DNA from: Actibacterium mucosum KCTC 23349
GTDB taxonomy: Bacteria; Pseudomonadota; Alphaproteobacteria; Rhodobacterales; Rhodobacteraceae
Direction: 5' to 3'
DNA: 64,000 bases
NCBI RefSeq assembly: GCF_000647975.1
Contig: NZ_JFKE01000005.1
Location: forward strand, 62,001 to 126,000
Part shown: piece by piece, positions 1 to 8,793 of the stretch
Layout: each line of letters opens with the position of its first letter
Position numbering within the stretch: the stretch's first letter is position 1
Translations under genes and position numbers: made by a program
Notes under the pieces: model-generated
What the model was told of the DNA's origin: nothing
Database searches by the model: none
The model's input: only the letters and a program-made list of their open reading frames with translations

Positions 1-632
1 TCTTGCAGGCCAAAACGGATCAGAACCAGCGCGACGGCCGAAATGGCAAAAGCGGTGGCCACAGGCAGCACCTCGCCCAGCACGGTTGCCCCCAGCAAGC
101 CTGCCAGTGCCGGGCCGATGATAAAGCCCAGATTGGTCGACATTGCCATGCGCCCGTAATTGCGGCTGCGGTCTTGCTCGGAGGTTATATCGGCCAAATA
201 GGCATTGGCCACCGACACGTTGCCGCCAGTTAGCCCGTCCGCCGCCCGCGCCAGAAACAGGACGATCAGGGGCAGTGTCAGCGCAAATTCGCCAAAAATC
301 GCGCTGCTGATTTCCAGAAGCCGGGCATCGGGCAGCACGAAGGCAACAAGAAACAGCCCCCACGAGGCCAACGTTCCCGCCTGGCTGATCAACAACACGC
401 GCCGCCGCCCGATCCGGTCGGACAGCCGTCCCAGCACCGGCGCGCCGATCAGTTGAAAGGCTGAATAGGTGGCCGCGATCAGGCCGTAAACCACCGCGTT
501 GCCGCCCCACAGGGTGACCAGCGTCACCAGGAACGGCACCACGATGGAAAAACCAAGCGTGCCGACAAAATTCACGGCCAAAAGCGGCGCCAGCTGCTGC
601 GATGGACTTGCGGTTGGGGGGTGATCGGTCAT
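1..632 (-). CDS. MFS transporter, DHA1/TetA-like, C-terminal part outside window
   Basis: This is the first ~210 residues of a major facilitator superfamily carrier; the reading frame is still open at base 1. It is probably a proton-driven exporter of drugs or small metabolites in the inner membrane. Translation shows about six hydrophobic helices. The loop between helices 2 and 3 carries the MFS signature GRLSDRIGRRR at residues 68-78. An acidic/Arg-rich RAADGLTGGN segment follows near residue 130, typical of the TetA/DHA1 branch. The ATG at 632 is the first start in frame and gives a normal short cytoplasmic N-terminus. The gene is divergent from the HAD gene at 812. The substrate cannot be read from the sequence. 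Confidence 0.85.
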   Translation of the reverse strand, partial: MTDHPPTASPSQQLAPLLAVNFVGTLGFSIVVPFLVTLVTLWGGNAVVYGLIAATYSAFQLIGAPVLGRLSDRIGRRRVLLISQAGTLASWGLFLVAFVLPDARLLEISSAIFGEFALTLPLIVLFLARAADGLTGGNVSVANAYLADITSEQDRSRNYGRMAMSTNLGFIIGPALAGLLGATVLGEVLPVATAFAISAVALVLIRFGLQ

Positions 633-811
633 GATCAGACGCTAGCACGCCTGTGCCCGCGCCAAAAGCACTGCCTTGCCATCAACCGCCCCACCGGGGG
701 TTGATTTCAAGGGATGCTCCGCCCTAGGTAGGGGCCGCGACCCAACGATACAGGACACCGCCGGTTGGGCCGATAGCCACCCGACCGAACGCGGGTGACG
801 ATGGTGCAGAC

Positions 812-1486
812 ATGACCCCCTCATTTGCAGCCGTGATCTTTGATCTGGACGGTACCTTGCTGGACACCGAGGCCAGCAATACCGAGGCGAGCCTGGCCGC
901 GATGCGGGCTTTTGGATTGCCGCCGGATGAGGCTTTTCTGGAGCTGATGATCGGCCGCGATTACGAAACCTGCGAAGCGATGATGGCCGAGCGGTATCCC
1001 GGTATCGACCTGGCGGCCTATGGCCGCGTGCTGACCACCGAGTTGGAGCGGGTCGAGGCCGCGGGGTTCCCACTGAAACCCGACGTGCGCGAGGTTCTGG
1101 GTGATTTGCAGGCGGCCGGGAAGCCGCTGGCGCTGGTGACCTCGTCGCGGCGGTCGCGGGCGGATCTGAAGCTGAGCCGCGCAGGACTGACCGATTTCTT
1201 TTCGGTGACCGTCACGCTGGACGACGTGACCGCCGCCAAGCCGGACCCGGCGCCCTATGCGCTGGCGGCGCAGCAGCTGGGTGTTGCGCCCGACACATGC
1301 CTGGTGTTCGAAGACAGCGAAACCGGCGTGGCCTCGGCGTTGGGGGCGGGCATGAAAGTGGTGCAGGTGCCCGACATGTTGCCCGCCGGTGGCCACGCCC
1401 ATGTGACCGCCGACACGCTGTGGGCGGGCGCGCATTCCGTCGGGTTGCCCGTGCGGGCTGCGGCGCCTTGCGAATCCGCTGTGTAA
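812..1486 (+). CDS. HAD-superfamily hydrolase, beta-phosphoglucomutase/Gph-like
   Basis: A 224-residue cytoplasmic HAD phosphatase or phosphomutase. All four HAD motifs are visible: the nucleophile motif DLDGT at 11-15, the Ser/Thr motif VTSS near 110-113, the Lys of motif III in AAKPDP (about K144), and the acidic pair in FEDSETG near 168-169. The helical cap inserted after motif I (about 20-85) is of the C1 type seen in beta-phosphoglucomutase and phosphoglycolate phosphatase. The phosphosubstrate cannot be told from sequence. The ATG at 812 has no strong ribosome site but puts the nucleophile at the usual depth. The SRP RNA follows directly. Confidence 0.88.
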   Translation: MTPSFAAVIFDLDGTLLDTEASNTEASLAAMRAFGLPPDEAFLELMIGRDYETCEAMMAERYPGIDLAAYGRVLTTELERVEAAGFPLKPDVREVLGDLQAAGKPLALVTSSRRSRADLKLSRAGLTDFFSVTVTLDDVTAAKPDPAPYALAAQQLGVAPDTCLVFEDSETGVASALGAGMKVVQVPDMLPAGGHAHVTADTLWAGAHSVGLPVRAAAPCESAV

Positions 1487-1496
1487 CATCTATGTA
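1468..1496 (+). promoter_or_regulatory. Sigma-70-type promoter for SRP RNA
   Basis: A -35-like TTGCGA at 1468-1473 and a -10-like TATGTA at 1491-1496 are separated by exactly 17 bases. The first base of the SRP RNA terminal stem (1502) lies 6 bases past the -10, where transcription would start. The promoter overlaps the last codons of the HAD gene. The position match is seen directly; promoter activity is inferred. Confidence 0.55.
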
Positions 1497-1500
1497 AGCC

Positions 1501-1600
1501 CGTGAGGGGTTGGCGCGGGCAGGCGCCTCGCCAACCTGGTCAGGTCCGGAAGGAAGCAGCCACAACGAGCCCCGCTTGGGTCGATGTCCAACCTCTCACC
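1501..1600 (+). ncRNA. ffs: Signal recognition particle RNA (4.5S type)
   Basis: This RNA scaffolds Ffh in co-translational membrane targeting. The universally conserved SRP loop sequence GGTCAGGTCCGGAAGGAAGC is present around 1538-1558, followed by the second half of the symmetric/asymmetric loop region. The outer ends pair: GTGAGGGGTTGG at 1502-1513 with CCAACCTCTCAC at 1588-1599, 12 pairs with one G-U. This gives a ~100-base hairpin, the normal length for alphaproteobacterial SRP RNA lacking an Alu domain. The ends are set from the stem. Confidence 0.95.
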
Positions 1601-1765
1601 CTACGACCGCTGTAACGTCTGGAGGAATTTAATGATTGTCATCACGCACCTTCAGGCAGGCGGTCTGTAAACGCGGCAACCCCGCGCGCCCCTGCCTGAC
1701 AAACCACCCGTTTCGCCCGCGTTTGCGGCGCGATGGGTCGTGTTTTCCTGTAATCAGGCAGAGCA

Positions 1766-2800
1766 ATGACTTTTTCTATGACAGACCTTGGATGGTCTAA
1801 TTTCTTCGCCCGCCAGTCCGGCGGGGCGCCGGAGGGCGTGTGTTTTGGGCGCGTTGCCGAGGTGCAGCGCGACATGGTAACGGTGCTGGGTCCCGACGGG
1901 GCCGTCACGTGCGAGACCAAGGGCGGGCTGAGCACCGCCGAGATCGCCGTGGGCGATTGGGTGGCCTTGTCCGCCGATGGTCGGATCGACCACGTGTTGG
2001 ACCGGCAGACTGAACTGAGCCGGCGGGCCGCAGGCACCGATGCGCGGGTGCAACTGATCGCGGCCAATGTTGATGTGCTGTTCATCACCTCCAGCTGCAA
2101 CGCGGATTTCAACGCCGCGCGGTTGGAACGCTATCTGGCATTGGCGCAAGGCGCGGGGTGTTACCCGGTGATCGTGCTGACCAAGGCCGACACGGCCGAA
2201 GATCCGCGCGACTTTGCCGCGCAGGCCGAGGCGCTGGCGCCGATGCTGACCGTTTTGGCGGTGGATGCGCGCGACCCCGACGGGTTGGCGCAGGTGGCGG
2301 CGTGGTGTCCCAAGGGGCAGACGGCGGCATTGGTGGGGTCATCGGGCGTGGGCAAGACCACGCTGATGAACGGGCTGACCGGCGCTGGCGCCGAAACGGC
2401 GGGCATTCGCGAGGATGACGCCAAGGGCCGCCACACCACCACGGCGCGGTTTCTGCGGCCGATGACCAACGGCGGCTGGCTGATCGACACGCCGGGGATG
2501 CGGGCGCTGCGCCTCAGCGACACCGGCGACGGGATCGACGCGGTGTTTGCTGATCTGGCGGCACTGGCCCTGGACTGCCGGTTTTCCGACTGCACCCATT
2601 CGGGTGAGCCGGGCTGTGCGGTGCAGGCGGCGATTGACCGGGGCGAGGTCTCGGCCGAGCGGCTGGAACGCTGGCAAAAGCTGGTGGCCGAGGATGCGCG
2701 CAATAGCGAAACGCTGGCGCAATCGCGCGCCCGCGACAAGTCGTTCGGCAAGATGATCCGTCAGGTGAAATCCGAGATGAAACGGCGCGGCAAGTACTAG
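1766..2800 (+). CDS. rsgA: Ribosome small-subunit biogenesis GTPase RsgA
   Basis: RsgA is a circularly permuted GTPase that binds the maturing 30S subunit and helps release RbfA. The 344-residue protein has the family layout: an N-terminal OB-fold (about 1-90), then G4 (VLTKAD, 137-142) ahead of the P-loop GSSGVGKT (191-198), and G3 DTPG (241-244). A C-terminal zinc site follows, with C271, C276, H278 and C284 in the CRFSDCTHSGEPGC block. Length is typical. The ATG at 1766 is the first in frame; an ATG at 1778 is possible. It appears monocistronic, with a convergent neighbour close downstream. Confidence 0.96.
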   Translation: MTFSMTDLGWSNFFARQSGGAPEGVCFGRVAEVQRDMVTVLGPDGAVTCETKGGLSTAEIAVGDWVALSADGRIDHVLDRQTELSRRAAGTDARVQLIAANVDVLFITSSCNADFNAARLERYLALAQGAGCYPVIVLTKADTAEDPRDFAAQAEALAPMLTVLAVDARDPDGLAQVAAWCPKGQTAALVGSSGVGKTTLMNGLTGAGAETAGIREDDAKGRHTTTARFLRPMTNGGWLIDTPGMRALRLSDTGDGIDAVFADLAALALDCRFSDCTHSGEPGCAVQAAIDRGEVSAERLERWQKLVAEDARNSETLAQSRARDKSFGKMIRQVKSEMKRRGKY

Positions 2801-2804
2801 ACGG

Positions 2805-3128
2805 TTATGGGTGCGAAAACCGCGCCCATAACACCACGCCGATCAGGGCCAGCAGCCCCAGGGCAATCAATGCCAGGGGCAACGTGCTGAGCAATCGCAG
2901 GGGGGTGCCTTTGGGCAGCCCCCGACCCGTCACGAATGCCACCAGACCAAGCGCGCCCGCCACCAGTTGCCAGCCCAGAAACCCGGTTATCCGGTTCATT
3001 CCGCGGGTGAACCCGTCGCCGGTTGGCGGCGTGGTGTGAAACGACCAGAATGCCCAAGCCATGACCGCCGCCCATGCCAGCAGCAGCAAAGAGACCAGTG
3101 TTGTAGGGTCGCGTTCAGGTTGGTTCAT
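2805..3128 (-). CDS. Small three-helix membrane protein of unknown function
   Basis: A ~107-residue protein with three strongly hydrophobic segments: about 8-28, 48-66 and 80-100 from the ATG at 3128. The loops are short, and there is a basic stretch RGLPKGTPLR between helices 2 and 3. I do not recognise a named family. A TTG codon at 3137 would add three residues, but the ATG is the simpler choice. The gene ends 4 bp from the rsgA stop in convergent orientation. Codon use is like its neighbours, so it is likely a real gene. Confidence 0.6.
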   Translation of the reverse strand: MNQPERDPTTLVSLLLLAWAAVMAWAFWSFHTTPPTGDGFTRGMNRITGFLGWQLVAGALGLVAFVTGRGLPKGTPLRLLSTLPLALIALGLLALIGVVLWARFSHP

Positions 3129-3166
3129 GCCGCACAATGTAGCGCATTTTAAGGCGAATGTGCGCC

Positions 3167-3763
3167 CTATCTGGCAGGAAAGGCCGCCTGCGCCTGCTCC
3201 TTGCTAAGCAGCTGCGGTGTGGCCACCGGGGCCCCCTTGGCATCAAAGAACGGGTTTTTGCGGAACCGCAGTGTCAGGATTGCCGGGATCACGCGCTTGG
3301 CAAATCGCAAGACAAAGGCGCGCACGGCCTTGTTCCCGCTGGGTTGAGGACGCTGGGCCGCGGGCAGGTGATCGCAAAAGGAATGAAGCTGCACCGGCCC
3401 CAGGTCTGCGTCCCCCATCGTGTCGGCGTAAAAGCTGGCGAACGGCGGCATGCGCCCGGCCAGGGTGTTGGCAATCGGGGTGCCGCAGCAGGATGCGTAC
3501 CAGCGCAGCGGCCCTTTCGGCGTGAATTTGAGGCACGCCAGATGCTCGGACCCTTGGTCGATTGTGACATCATCCGGGGCAACCTGAACAAGGTTCACCC
3601 AGCCGCCGTCACGGATGTATTTATCGCCCGTGCCCAGATGGGTCGGAAAGCCGAGGCAATATTTGCAATAGCAGGTCAGATGTCCGATTTTTTGCGGCGT
3701 AACGCGGTCAATACGTCCCTGCATTTTGCCGCAGTCGCAAGCGAAGTTCAGCGTGGTTTGCAT
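3167..3763 (-). CDS. DUF6151/Gfa-like cysteine-rich protein
   Basis: A 198-residue cytoplasmic protein that resembles the glutathione-dependent formaldehyde-activating (Gfa)-like fold. It has clustered cysteines for zinc: CDCG at about 9-12, CYCKYC at about 31-36, and a CCGTPI block near 92. In the Gfa fold such Cys sets bind structural and catalytic zinc. The C-terminal half (PVQLHSFCDHLPAAQRP, then a basic region) fits the DUF6151 group. An enzymatic role is not established. The ATG at 3763 is preceded by a weak purine-rich site. It is probably a single-gene unit. Confidence 0.65.
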   Translation of the reverse strand: MQTTLNFACDCGKMQGRIDRVTPQKIGHLTCYCKYCLGFPTHLGTGDKYIRDGGWVNLVQVAPDDVTIDQGSEHLACLKFTPKGPLRWYASCCGTPIANTLAGRMPPFASFYADTMGDADLGPVQLHSFCDHLPAAQRPQPSGNKAVRAFVLRFAKRVIPAILTLRFRKNPFFDAKGAPVATPQLLSKEQAQAAFPAR

Positions 3764-3835
3764 TGGAAGGCCCCATCAGGTTGCAGTGAAACCAAACAGG
3801 GCCAATTGGCCAGCGTCAACTGACAACCTGTTGCC

Positions 3836-5377
3836 TTATCCGACGCCCCCGAGGATCACCTGCCCGGGATGCGCCTCGGCCCAGTCGCGGAGGAATTCGG
3901 CAACATCCTCGCGCGCCGCGTGGTCAATGGCCGCTTTTGGCAGCGCCACGCCGCGTTCCAGTGCCAGTTGCAGGCATTCCAAATAGTCGCGGCCCGCCCG
4001 GTTTGGATTGTTCTCCGACCCGTGAATGATCGTGCTGAGCAAGGTGCCGCCATAGCCGTTGATATGGCTGAGGTCGGGGCCAAGCTTGAGGAAATAGCCG
4101 ACCATATCCGGCAGCCCCTCCCACCCGGCGACCTGCACGGGCGTCAGCCCCTCGGTATCCGGGCGGTCATATTCCAAGCCAAGCGCCACCAGCTCTTGAA
4201 CGTGGTTCATTTTGCCCGGAAGGTGCAGGATGTTGCGAATGATGTTGCGATAGCTGTCAGACAGCGTGTCCGGGTCAATGAACGTGCCGGGCGTGTCCTG
4301 CCCATCGGCGGCGGCGGCCAGAAGGGTCTCGGTCTGGGACAAGGGAGGCGGCGTGCCTTGCGCCTCGATCGCGCGGGCCATGGAGGTGTTGCCAAAGACA
4401 CGAGCGTAAGCATAGGCCGTGGCCCCGTCGAATACGCGCGCGGGGTCGGCGCCACCTTTCAACAGGATGTCGATCATGCGGGCATCAGACATGCGTCGCG
4501 CGGCCTGATGCAGGGCGGGCACAACCCACGGCGCCTCGCCGCCCACGTGCGCGCCGTTGAAATCATCTGCCTTAGCGCCCGCATCCAACAGCATTTGCAC
4601 CGCCTCGTGGTCGTTGAAATCCATTGCCCGCAGCAAGGCGTTGGTGCCAGCCGGGTCCGCGCCGTGTTTCAGCAAAAGGCGCAGCCCCTCGTGATGGCCC
4701 AGCTCGGTCGCGTGGTACAGCGACTCGCCGTCATTTGGATCCGCGCCGTTCTCCAACAACCAATCGCCCAAAGCCATGTTGTTGGCATGCCCGATGGCAC
4801 CGTAAAGCGCAGACAGTTGATAGTCTGTGTCCATGCTGGCGGCGCGGCTGTCATTCACATCGGCGCCGTGATCCAGCAACATTTGCGCGATGGCGATCAT
4901 GTCGTCGGCAAGATCCGGGTTGGTATGAATCCAGCGCGAAAATGCCAGGTGCACGATGGGCCGGCTGATGCCGTAGACGGTGGTGGCGCGGGTCGGATCC
5001 TGGGCCAGCATCTCGGCCACCTTGTCGCGGCGCAATAGGGCGACCTGAAGGGCGAACATGCCGTCCGCCAGATCGGGCGTGTCTTCAAGCAGGCGCTGGG
5101 CCCGCAGGTTGTTGCCATGTGCCAGAGAGATCTTCAGATGCTGAAGCTTTTGCGCGCGATCCAACCCCTGGATCATCGCGGCTTCTTTCAGAATGGGCCA
5201 GCTGAGAAAGCCATGCTCGCGGGCAATGACATGCAGGAAATCCGCATGTTTCAGCTCGGCCCCGTCCGAACGGGGCGGGTGCACGCGCAAACGCTCAATT
5301 CCGGCAGGCTCGCCGGATTCGTAGGACTTGCGCAGCTGTTTGGCTGCACGGCGCAGTTTTTCAATGGAATCGGTCAT
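3836..5377 (-). CDS. Ankyrin-repeat protein
   Basis: A 513-residue soluble protein with ankyrin repeats, likely a protein-protein interaction scaffold. Repeat cores of the form LLLxHGADxN recur, for example MLLDHGADVND, WLLENGADPND, LLLKHGADPAG, MLLDAGAKADD and ILLKGGADPAR, spread over about residues 165-340. The last third keeps degenerate repeats such as GLTPVQVAGWEGLPDMVGYFL. The N-terminal ~75 residues (KLRRAAKQLRK, then HVIAREHGFLSWPILK) match a non-repeat leader seen in other bacterial ankyrin proteins. No signal peptide or membrane segment. The ATG at 5377 follows GGGAGAAACCG. The partner is unknown. Confidence 0.85.
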   Translation of the reverse strand: MTDSIEKLRRAAKQLRKSYESGEPAGIERLRVHPPRSDGAELKHADFLHVIAREHGFLSWPILKEAAMIQGLDRAQKLQHLKISLAHGNNLRAQRLLEDTPDLADGMFALQVALLRRDKVAEMLAQDPTRATTVYGISRPIVHLAFSRWIHTNPDLADDMIAIAQMLLDHGADVNDSRAASMDTDYQLSALYGAIGHANNMALGDWLLENGADPNDGESLYHATELGHHEGLRLLLKHGADPAGTNALLRAMDFNDHEAVQMLLDAGAKADDFNGAHVGGEAPWVVPALHQAARRMSDARMIDILLKGGADPARVFDGATAYAYARVFGNTSMARAIEAQGTPPPLSQTETLLAAAADGQDTPGTFIDPDTLSDSYRNIIRNILHLPGKMNHVQELVALGLEYDRPDTEGLTPVQVAGWEGLPDMVGYFLKLGPDLSHINGYGGTLLSTIIHGSENNPNRAGRDYLECLQLALERGVALPKAAIDHAAREDVAEFLRDWAEAHPGQVILGGVG

Positions 5378-5728
5378 CGGTTTCTCCCAATATTGCCCGC
5401 CGGTTCGCTGAAATGGGCAAGGAAAAGCCGAACATGTCTCGGTTTTCGTATATGCGAGGTGCTGTCACAGCTTTCCGCGAACCTGGGTGCCGCCTCGGGA
5501 TCGGCAGCCAGATGTTACCGCGCCGCTTCGGACTTCGCAAGATACGGGGCAACGGGTTGTCGGCGACACGGGCGCAAATTGGGGTGGTCAGATGCCAGGG
5601 CAATTTCGGTCGGGCAGGTGGGACATGCGCGGGTCCGATAAGGCGTCCGAACAGGGCCGCGATTTGCTGTTTCCGCCGCCGGGCATTGAAGCTAGTCTGG
5701 GTAGCGACCCGAACGGTGGAAAGTCGGA
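5378..5728. other. Intergenic region between ankyrin gene and dnaX
   Basis: About 350 bases hold the divergent promoters of the ankyrin gene and the dnaX operon, though no convincing -35/-10 pair was found. A short plus-strand frame from the ATG at 5625 to the TGA at 5732 (35 codons, Gly/Ser/Pro-rich, no recognised domain) has AGGTGGG just before it. Its stop overlaps the dnaX start as ATGA. It may be a leader peptide or chance. Confidence 0.4.
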
Positions 5729-7504
5729 ATGAGCGACAAGAGTGACACAGCCTATCAGGTGCTGGCCCGTAAGTATCGGCCGGAAACCTTTGCCGATCTG
5801 GTGGGGCAGGACGCGATGGTGCGCACGCTGCGCAATGCGTTCGAAGCGGACCGAATCGCGCAGGCCTTCATCATGACTGGCATTCGGGGCACCGGCAAAA
5901 CCACCACGGCGCGGATTATTGCCAAGGGCATGAATTGCATTGGCGAGGACGGGCAGGGTGGCCCCACCACCGATCCGTGCGGCAAATGCGAGCATTGCGT
6001 GGCCATTTCGGAGGGCCGCCATGTGGATGTGATGGAGATGGACGCCGCCAGCCGCACCGGCGTGGGCGACATCCGCGAGATCATCGACAGTGTGCATTAC
6101 CGGGCGGCCAGCGCGCGCTACAAGATCTATATCATCGACGAGGTGCACATGCTGTCGACCAGCGCGTTCAACGCGCTGCTGAAGACGCTGGAAGAGCCAC
6201 CCGCGCATGTGAAGTTCATCTTTGCCACCACCGAGATTCGCAAGGTGCCGGTGACGGTGCTGAGCCGGTGTCAGCGGTTCGATCTGCGCCGGATCGAGCC
6301 CGAGGTGATGATCGCTATGCTGCGCCGCATCGCCGATGCCGAGGGTGCGGCGATTGCCGAGGACGCGCTGGCACTAATCACGCGGGCGGCCGAAGGCTCG
6401 GCCCGCGATGCGCAATCGCTGCTGGATCAGGCGATCAGCCATGGTGCGGGCGAGACCACCGCCGACCAGGTGCGCGCGATGCTGGGGCTGGCGGATCGGG
6501 GCCGCGTGCTGGACCTGTTTGACCTGATCATGAAAGGCGACGCGGCGGGCGCGCTGACCGAGCTGAGCGGGCAATATGCCGACGGGGCTGACCCGATGGC
6601 GGTGCTGCGCGATCTGGCCGAGATCACCCATTGGGTCAGCGTCATCAAGATCACGCCTGAAGCGGCCGAGGACCCCACCGTTTCACCCGACGAACGGGCA
6701 CGCGGGCAGGCCATGGCTGCGGCGCTGCCGATGCGGGCGATGACACGGATGTGGCAGATGCTGCTGACGGCGATCGAAGAGGTGGGCCAAGCCCCCAACG
6801 CGATGATGGCCGCCGAGATGGCGGTGATCCGGTTGACCCATGTGTCGACCCTGCCAGCACCTGAAGACCTGATCCGCAAATTGCAGGACACACCGCCACC
6901 GGCATCGCCGGGCGGAAACGGAGGAGGCCGCCCCGGCTTCGCCGGAACGTCCGCGCCTGCGGCGGGCGGGGGGGCCTCGGCTGGCGCCTCGGCCCCGACC
7001 GGTGCGCCGGTGGCGCAGAACAGCGGTGGGGTTGCCACAGCGCTGGCGGCTGCGCCCGAGACGGCTTTGGCGCGTTATGCGACGTTTGAACATGCGGTGG
7101 AGTTGATCCGGGCCAATCGCGATGTAAAGTTGTTGGTTGAAGTGGAAACGACGCTGCGTCTGGTAAGCTATGCGCCGGGGCGGATCGAGTTCGAGCCAAC
7201 CGAAGCGGCGCCGGCCGACCTTGCCGCGCGTTTAGGGCAAAAGCTGCAGGCGTGGACCGGGGCGCGCTGGGGTGTGTCGGTTGTTGGCTCTGGCGGTGGC
7301 AGGACGATTGCCGAGGACCGCGACGCCGAGGCGCTGGCCCTGAAGGCCGAGGCGGAAAAGCACCCGTTCGTGCAAGCCGTGTTCGACGCGTTCCCCGGAG
7401 CAAAAATCACCGTTATTCGTACCCCCGAAGCATTGGCGCAGGAGGCCGCCGCCGAGGCTTTGCCCGAGGTGGAAGACGAATGGGACCCGTTCGAAGAGAA
7501 CTAG
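5729..7504 (+). CDS. dnaX: DNA polymerase III subunits gamma/tau
   Basis: The clamp-loader ATPase of the replisome, 591 residues. The AAA+ module shows Walker A GIRGTGKTTT at 51-60, four zinc cysteines (C70, C84, C87, C90) in the family-specific insertion, Walker B IIDEVHML at about 135-142, sensor 1 (IFATTE), and the SRC arginine-finger motif in TVLSRCQRF. A Gly/Ala/Pro-rich linker at about 390-445 separates it from a C-terminal tau-like domain ending in an acidic tail. No obvious slippery site for a programmed gamma frameshift was found. It is the first gene of the conserved dnaX-ybaB-recR operon. The ATG follows GGTGGAAAG. Confidence 0.97.
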   Translation: MSDKSDTAYQVLARKYRPETFADLVGQDAMVRTLRNAFEADRIAQAFIMTGIRGTGKTTTARIIAKGMNCIGEDGQGGPTTDPCGKCEHCVAISEGRHVDVMEMDAASRTGVGDIREIIDSVHYRAASARYKIYIIDEVHMLSTSAFNALLKTLEEPPAHVKFIFATTEIRKVPVTVLSRCQRFDLRRIEPEVMIAMLRRIADAEGAAIAEDALALITRAAEGSARDAQSLLDQAISHGAGETTADQVRAMLGLADRGRVLDLFDLIMKGDAAGALTELSGQYADGADPMAVLRDLAEITHWVSVIKITPEAAEDPTVSPDERARGQAMAAALPMRAMTRMWQMLLTAIEEVGQAPNAMMAAEMAVIRLTHVSTLPAPEDLIRKLQDTPPPASPGGNGGGRPGFAGTSAPAAGGGASAGASAPTGAPVAQNSGGVATALAAAPETALARYATFEHAVELIRANRDVKLLVEVETTLRLVSYAPGRIEFEPTEAAPADLAARLGQKLQAWTGARWGVSVVGSGGGRTIAEDRDAEALALKAEAEKHPFVQAVFDAFPGAKITVIRTPEALAQEAAAEALPEVEDEWDPFEEN

Positions 7505-7592
7505 CGCCCTTGTCGATCGCCGGTGGCGATGCGATATGCAAGGCAGAACAGATATCCTTTGCCCAAGGCGGCAAAGCGCAAGGAGAGTGACG

Positions 7593-7937
7593 ATGCTGAA
7601 AGGACTGGGCGGGCTTGGCGACATGGCCAAGATGATGAAAGCCGCGCAAGAGATGCAGACCAAGATGGGCGAGATGCAGGAAGAGCTGGCCGCGATCACC
7701 GTGACGGGCGAGGCCGGGGCCGGGCTGGTCAAGGCAACGGCCACCGCCAAGGGCGAGCTGACAGCGCTGGAGATCGACGAGAGCATCTTTGTGCCATCCG
7801 AGAAGGAAGTGGCCGAGGACCTGATCCTGGCCGCGATCAAGGACGCGCAGATGAAAGCCGCCGAGCGCAGCCAGGCCGAGATGGCCAAGCTGACCGAGGG
7901 GCTGGGCCTGCCGGCCGATATGAAGCTGCCTTTCTGA
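7593..7937 (+). CDS. ybaB: YbaB/EbfC nucleoid-associated protein
   Basis: A small dimeric DNA-binding protein that bridges or coats the nucleoid. The 114-residue sequence has the family pattern: a Gly/Met-rich start ([16 protein letters not shown]), a heptad-like helix, a central beta region around [20 protein letters not shown], and a C-terminal helix ending LPADMKLPF. An upstream in-frame start would add 19 residues, but the ATG at 7593 has AAGGAGAG at ideal distance and gives the usual length. It sits between dnaX and recR, the arrangement kept across most bacteria. Confidence 0.93.
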   Translation: MLKGLGGLGDMAKMMKAAQEMQTKMGEMQEELAAITVTGEAGAGLVKATATAKGELTALEIDESIFVPSEKEVAEDLILAAIKDAQMKAAERSQAEMAKLTEGLGLPADMKLPF

Positions 7938-7944
7938 GGCGCGC

Positions 7945-8541
7945 GTGGGCGGCACCGACGACATCGAGGCGCTGATCGACCTGATGGCCCGGCTGCCGGG
8001 GCTTGGGCCACGATCGGCGCGTCGAGCGGTGCTGCATCTGATCAAGAAACGCGGACCGCTGATGACGCCATTGGCCGATGCGCTGAGCCATGTGGCGGTG
8101 ACAGCACGCGAATGCGTCAACTGCGGCAATATCGGAACATCCGATCTGTGCGACATCTGCGCATCGGAAAAACGCGGCAATGGCGAGATCTGCGTGGTTG
8201 AAGAGGTCTCGGACCTCTGGGCGATGGAACGGGGCGGGGCGTTCAAGGGACGATACCATGTGCTGGGTGGCACTCTGAACGCGCTGGATGCGGTTGGGCC
8301 GGACGACCTGCGAATCCCGCAATTGGTGACCCGCGTGGCAGAAGAAGGGGTGAAGGAAGTGATCCTTGCCTTGAACGCCACGGTGGATGGGCAAACAACG
8401 GCGCATTACATCGCTGAGCAACTGGAAGGCACCGGCGTAACGGTGACCTCGCTGGCGCAGGGCGTGCCCATTGGTGGCGAGTTGGACTATCTTGACGACG
8501 GGACCATCAGTACAGCCCTGAGAGCCCGCAAAAACTTCTAG
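7945..8541 (+). CDS. recR: Recombination protein RecR
   Basis: RecR acts with RecF and RecO to load RecA on gapped DNA. The 198-residue protein has a helix-hairpin-helix ([11 protein letters not shown], 17-27), a C4 zinc finger with C57, C60, C69 and C72 ([16 protein letters not shown]), and a Toprim domain (about 80-175; [26 protein letters not shown]). The start is GTG at 7945, seven bases after the ybaB stop, with GAGGCG as ribosome site. No better ATG exists in frame. It is the last gene of the operon and is followed by a 26-bp inverted repeat. Confidence 0.95.
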   Translation: MGGTDDIEALIDLMARLPGLGPRSARRAVLHLIKKRGPLMTPLADALSHVAVTARECVNCGNIGTSDLCDICASEKRGNGEICVVEEVSDLWAMERGGAFKGRYHVLGGTLNALDAVGPDDLRIPQLVTRVAEEGVKEVILALNATVDGQTTAHYIAEQLEGTGVTVTSLAQGVPIGGELDYLDDGTISTALRARKNF

Positions 8542-8549
8542 CGGGCCGC

Positions 8550-8717
8550 AACCAAATAGCGCGCCTTGCGGCGCAAGACATTCTGATTGGTGCTGCTTTG
8601 CATCCTTGCGCATCGCCGAAAGAACGCACTTCGTTGCAGCCCTCGACAGCCCGAGCAAGCCGCCGCAAGGCGGTGAAGCGAGATATGGATTGCGCCGCAA
8701 GGCGCGCTATTTGGTTG
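8550..8717. repeat. 26-bp perfect inverted repeat with ~116-bp centre
   Basis: Bases 8550-8575 and 8692-8717 are exact reverse complements over 26 bases; each arm contains AAATAGCGCGCCTTGCGG or its complement. The first arm starts nine bases after the recR stop. The centre is GC-rich, non-coding, and has its own short GC hairpins (GCCGCCGCAAGGCGG). A shorter relative of the arm lies just after hemC at 18049-18078. It could be a REP- or MITE-like element, or an mRNA-end structure for recR. Confidence 0.7.
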
Positions 8718-8793
8718 TACACGCAGATGTCAGTTCGAGGTGACGGTGCAATTTGTATGGTTTGTCCAGATCAAACTTTCGGAGTGTCCTCTC

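Noticed and set aside
3869-5038. 389-codon open frame on the plus strand
   Set aside because: Antisense to the ankyrin gene, whose repeats are clear on the other strand.
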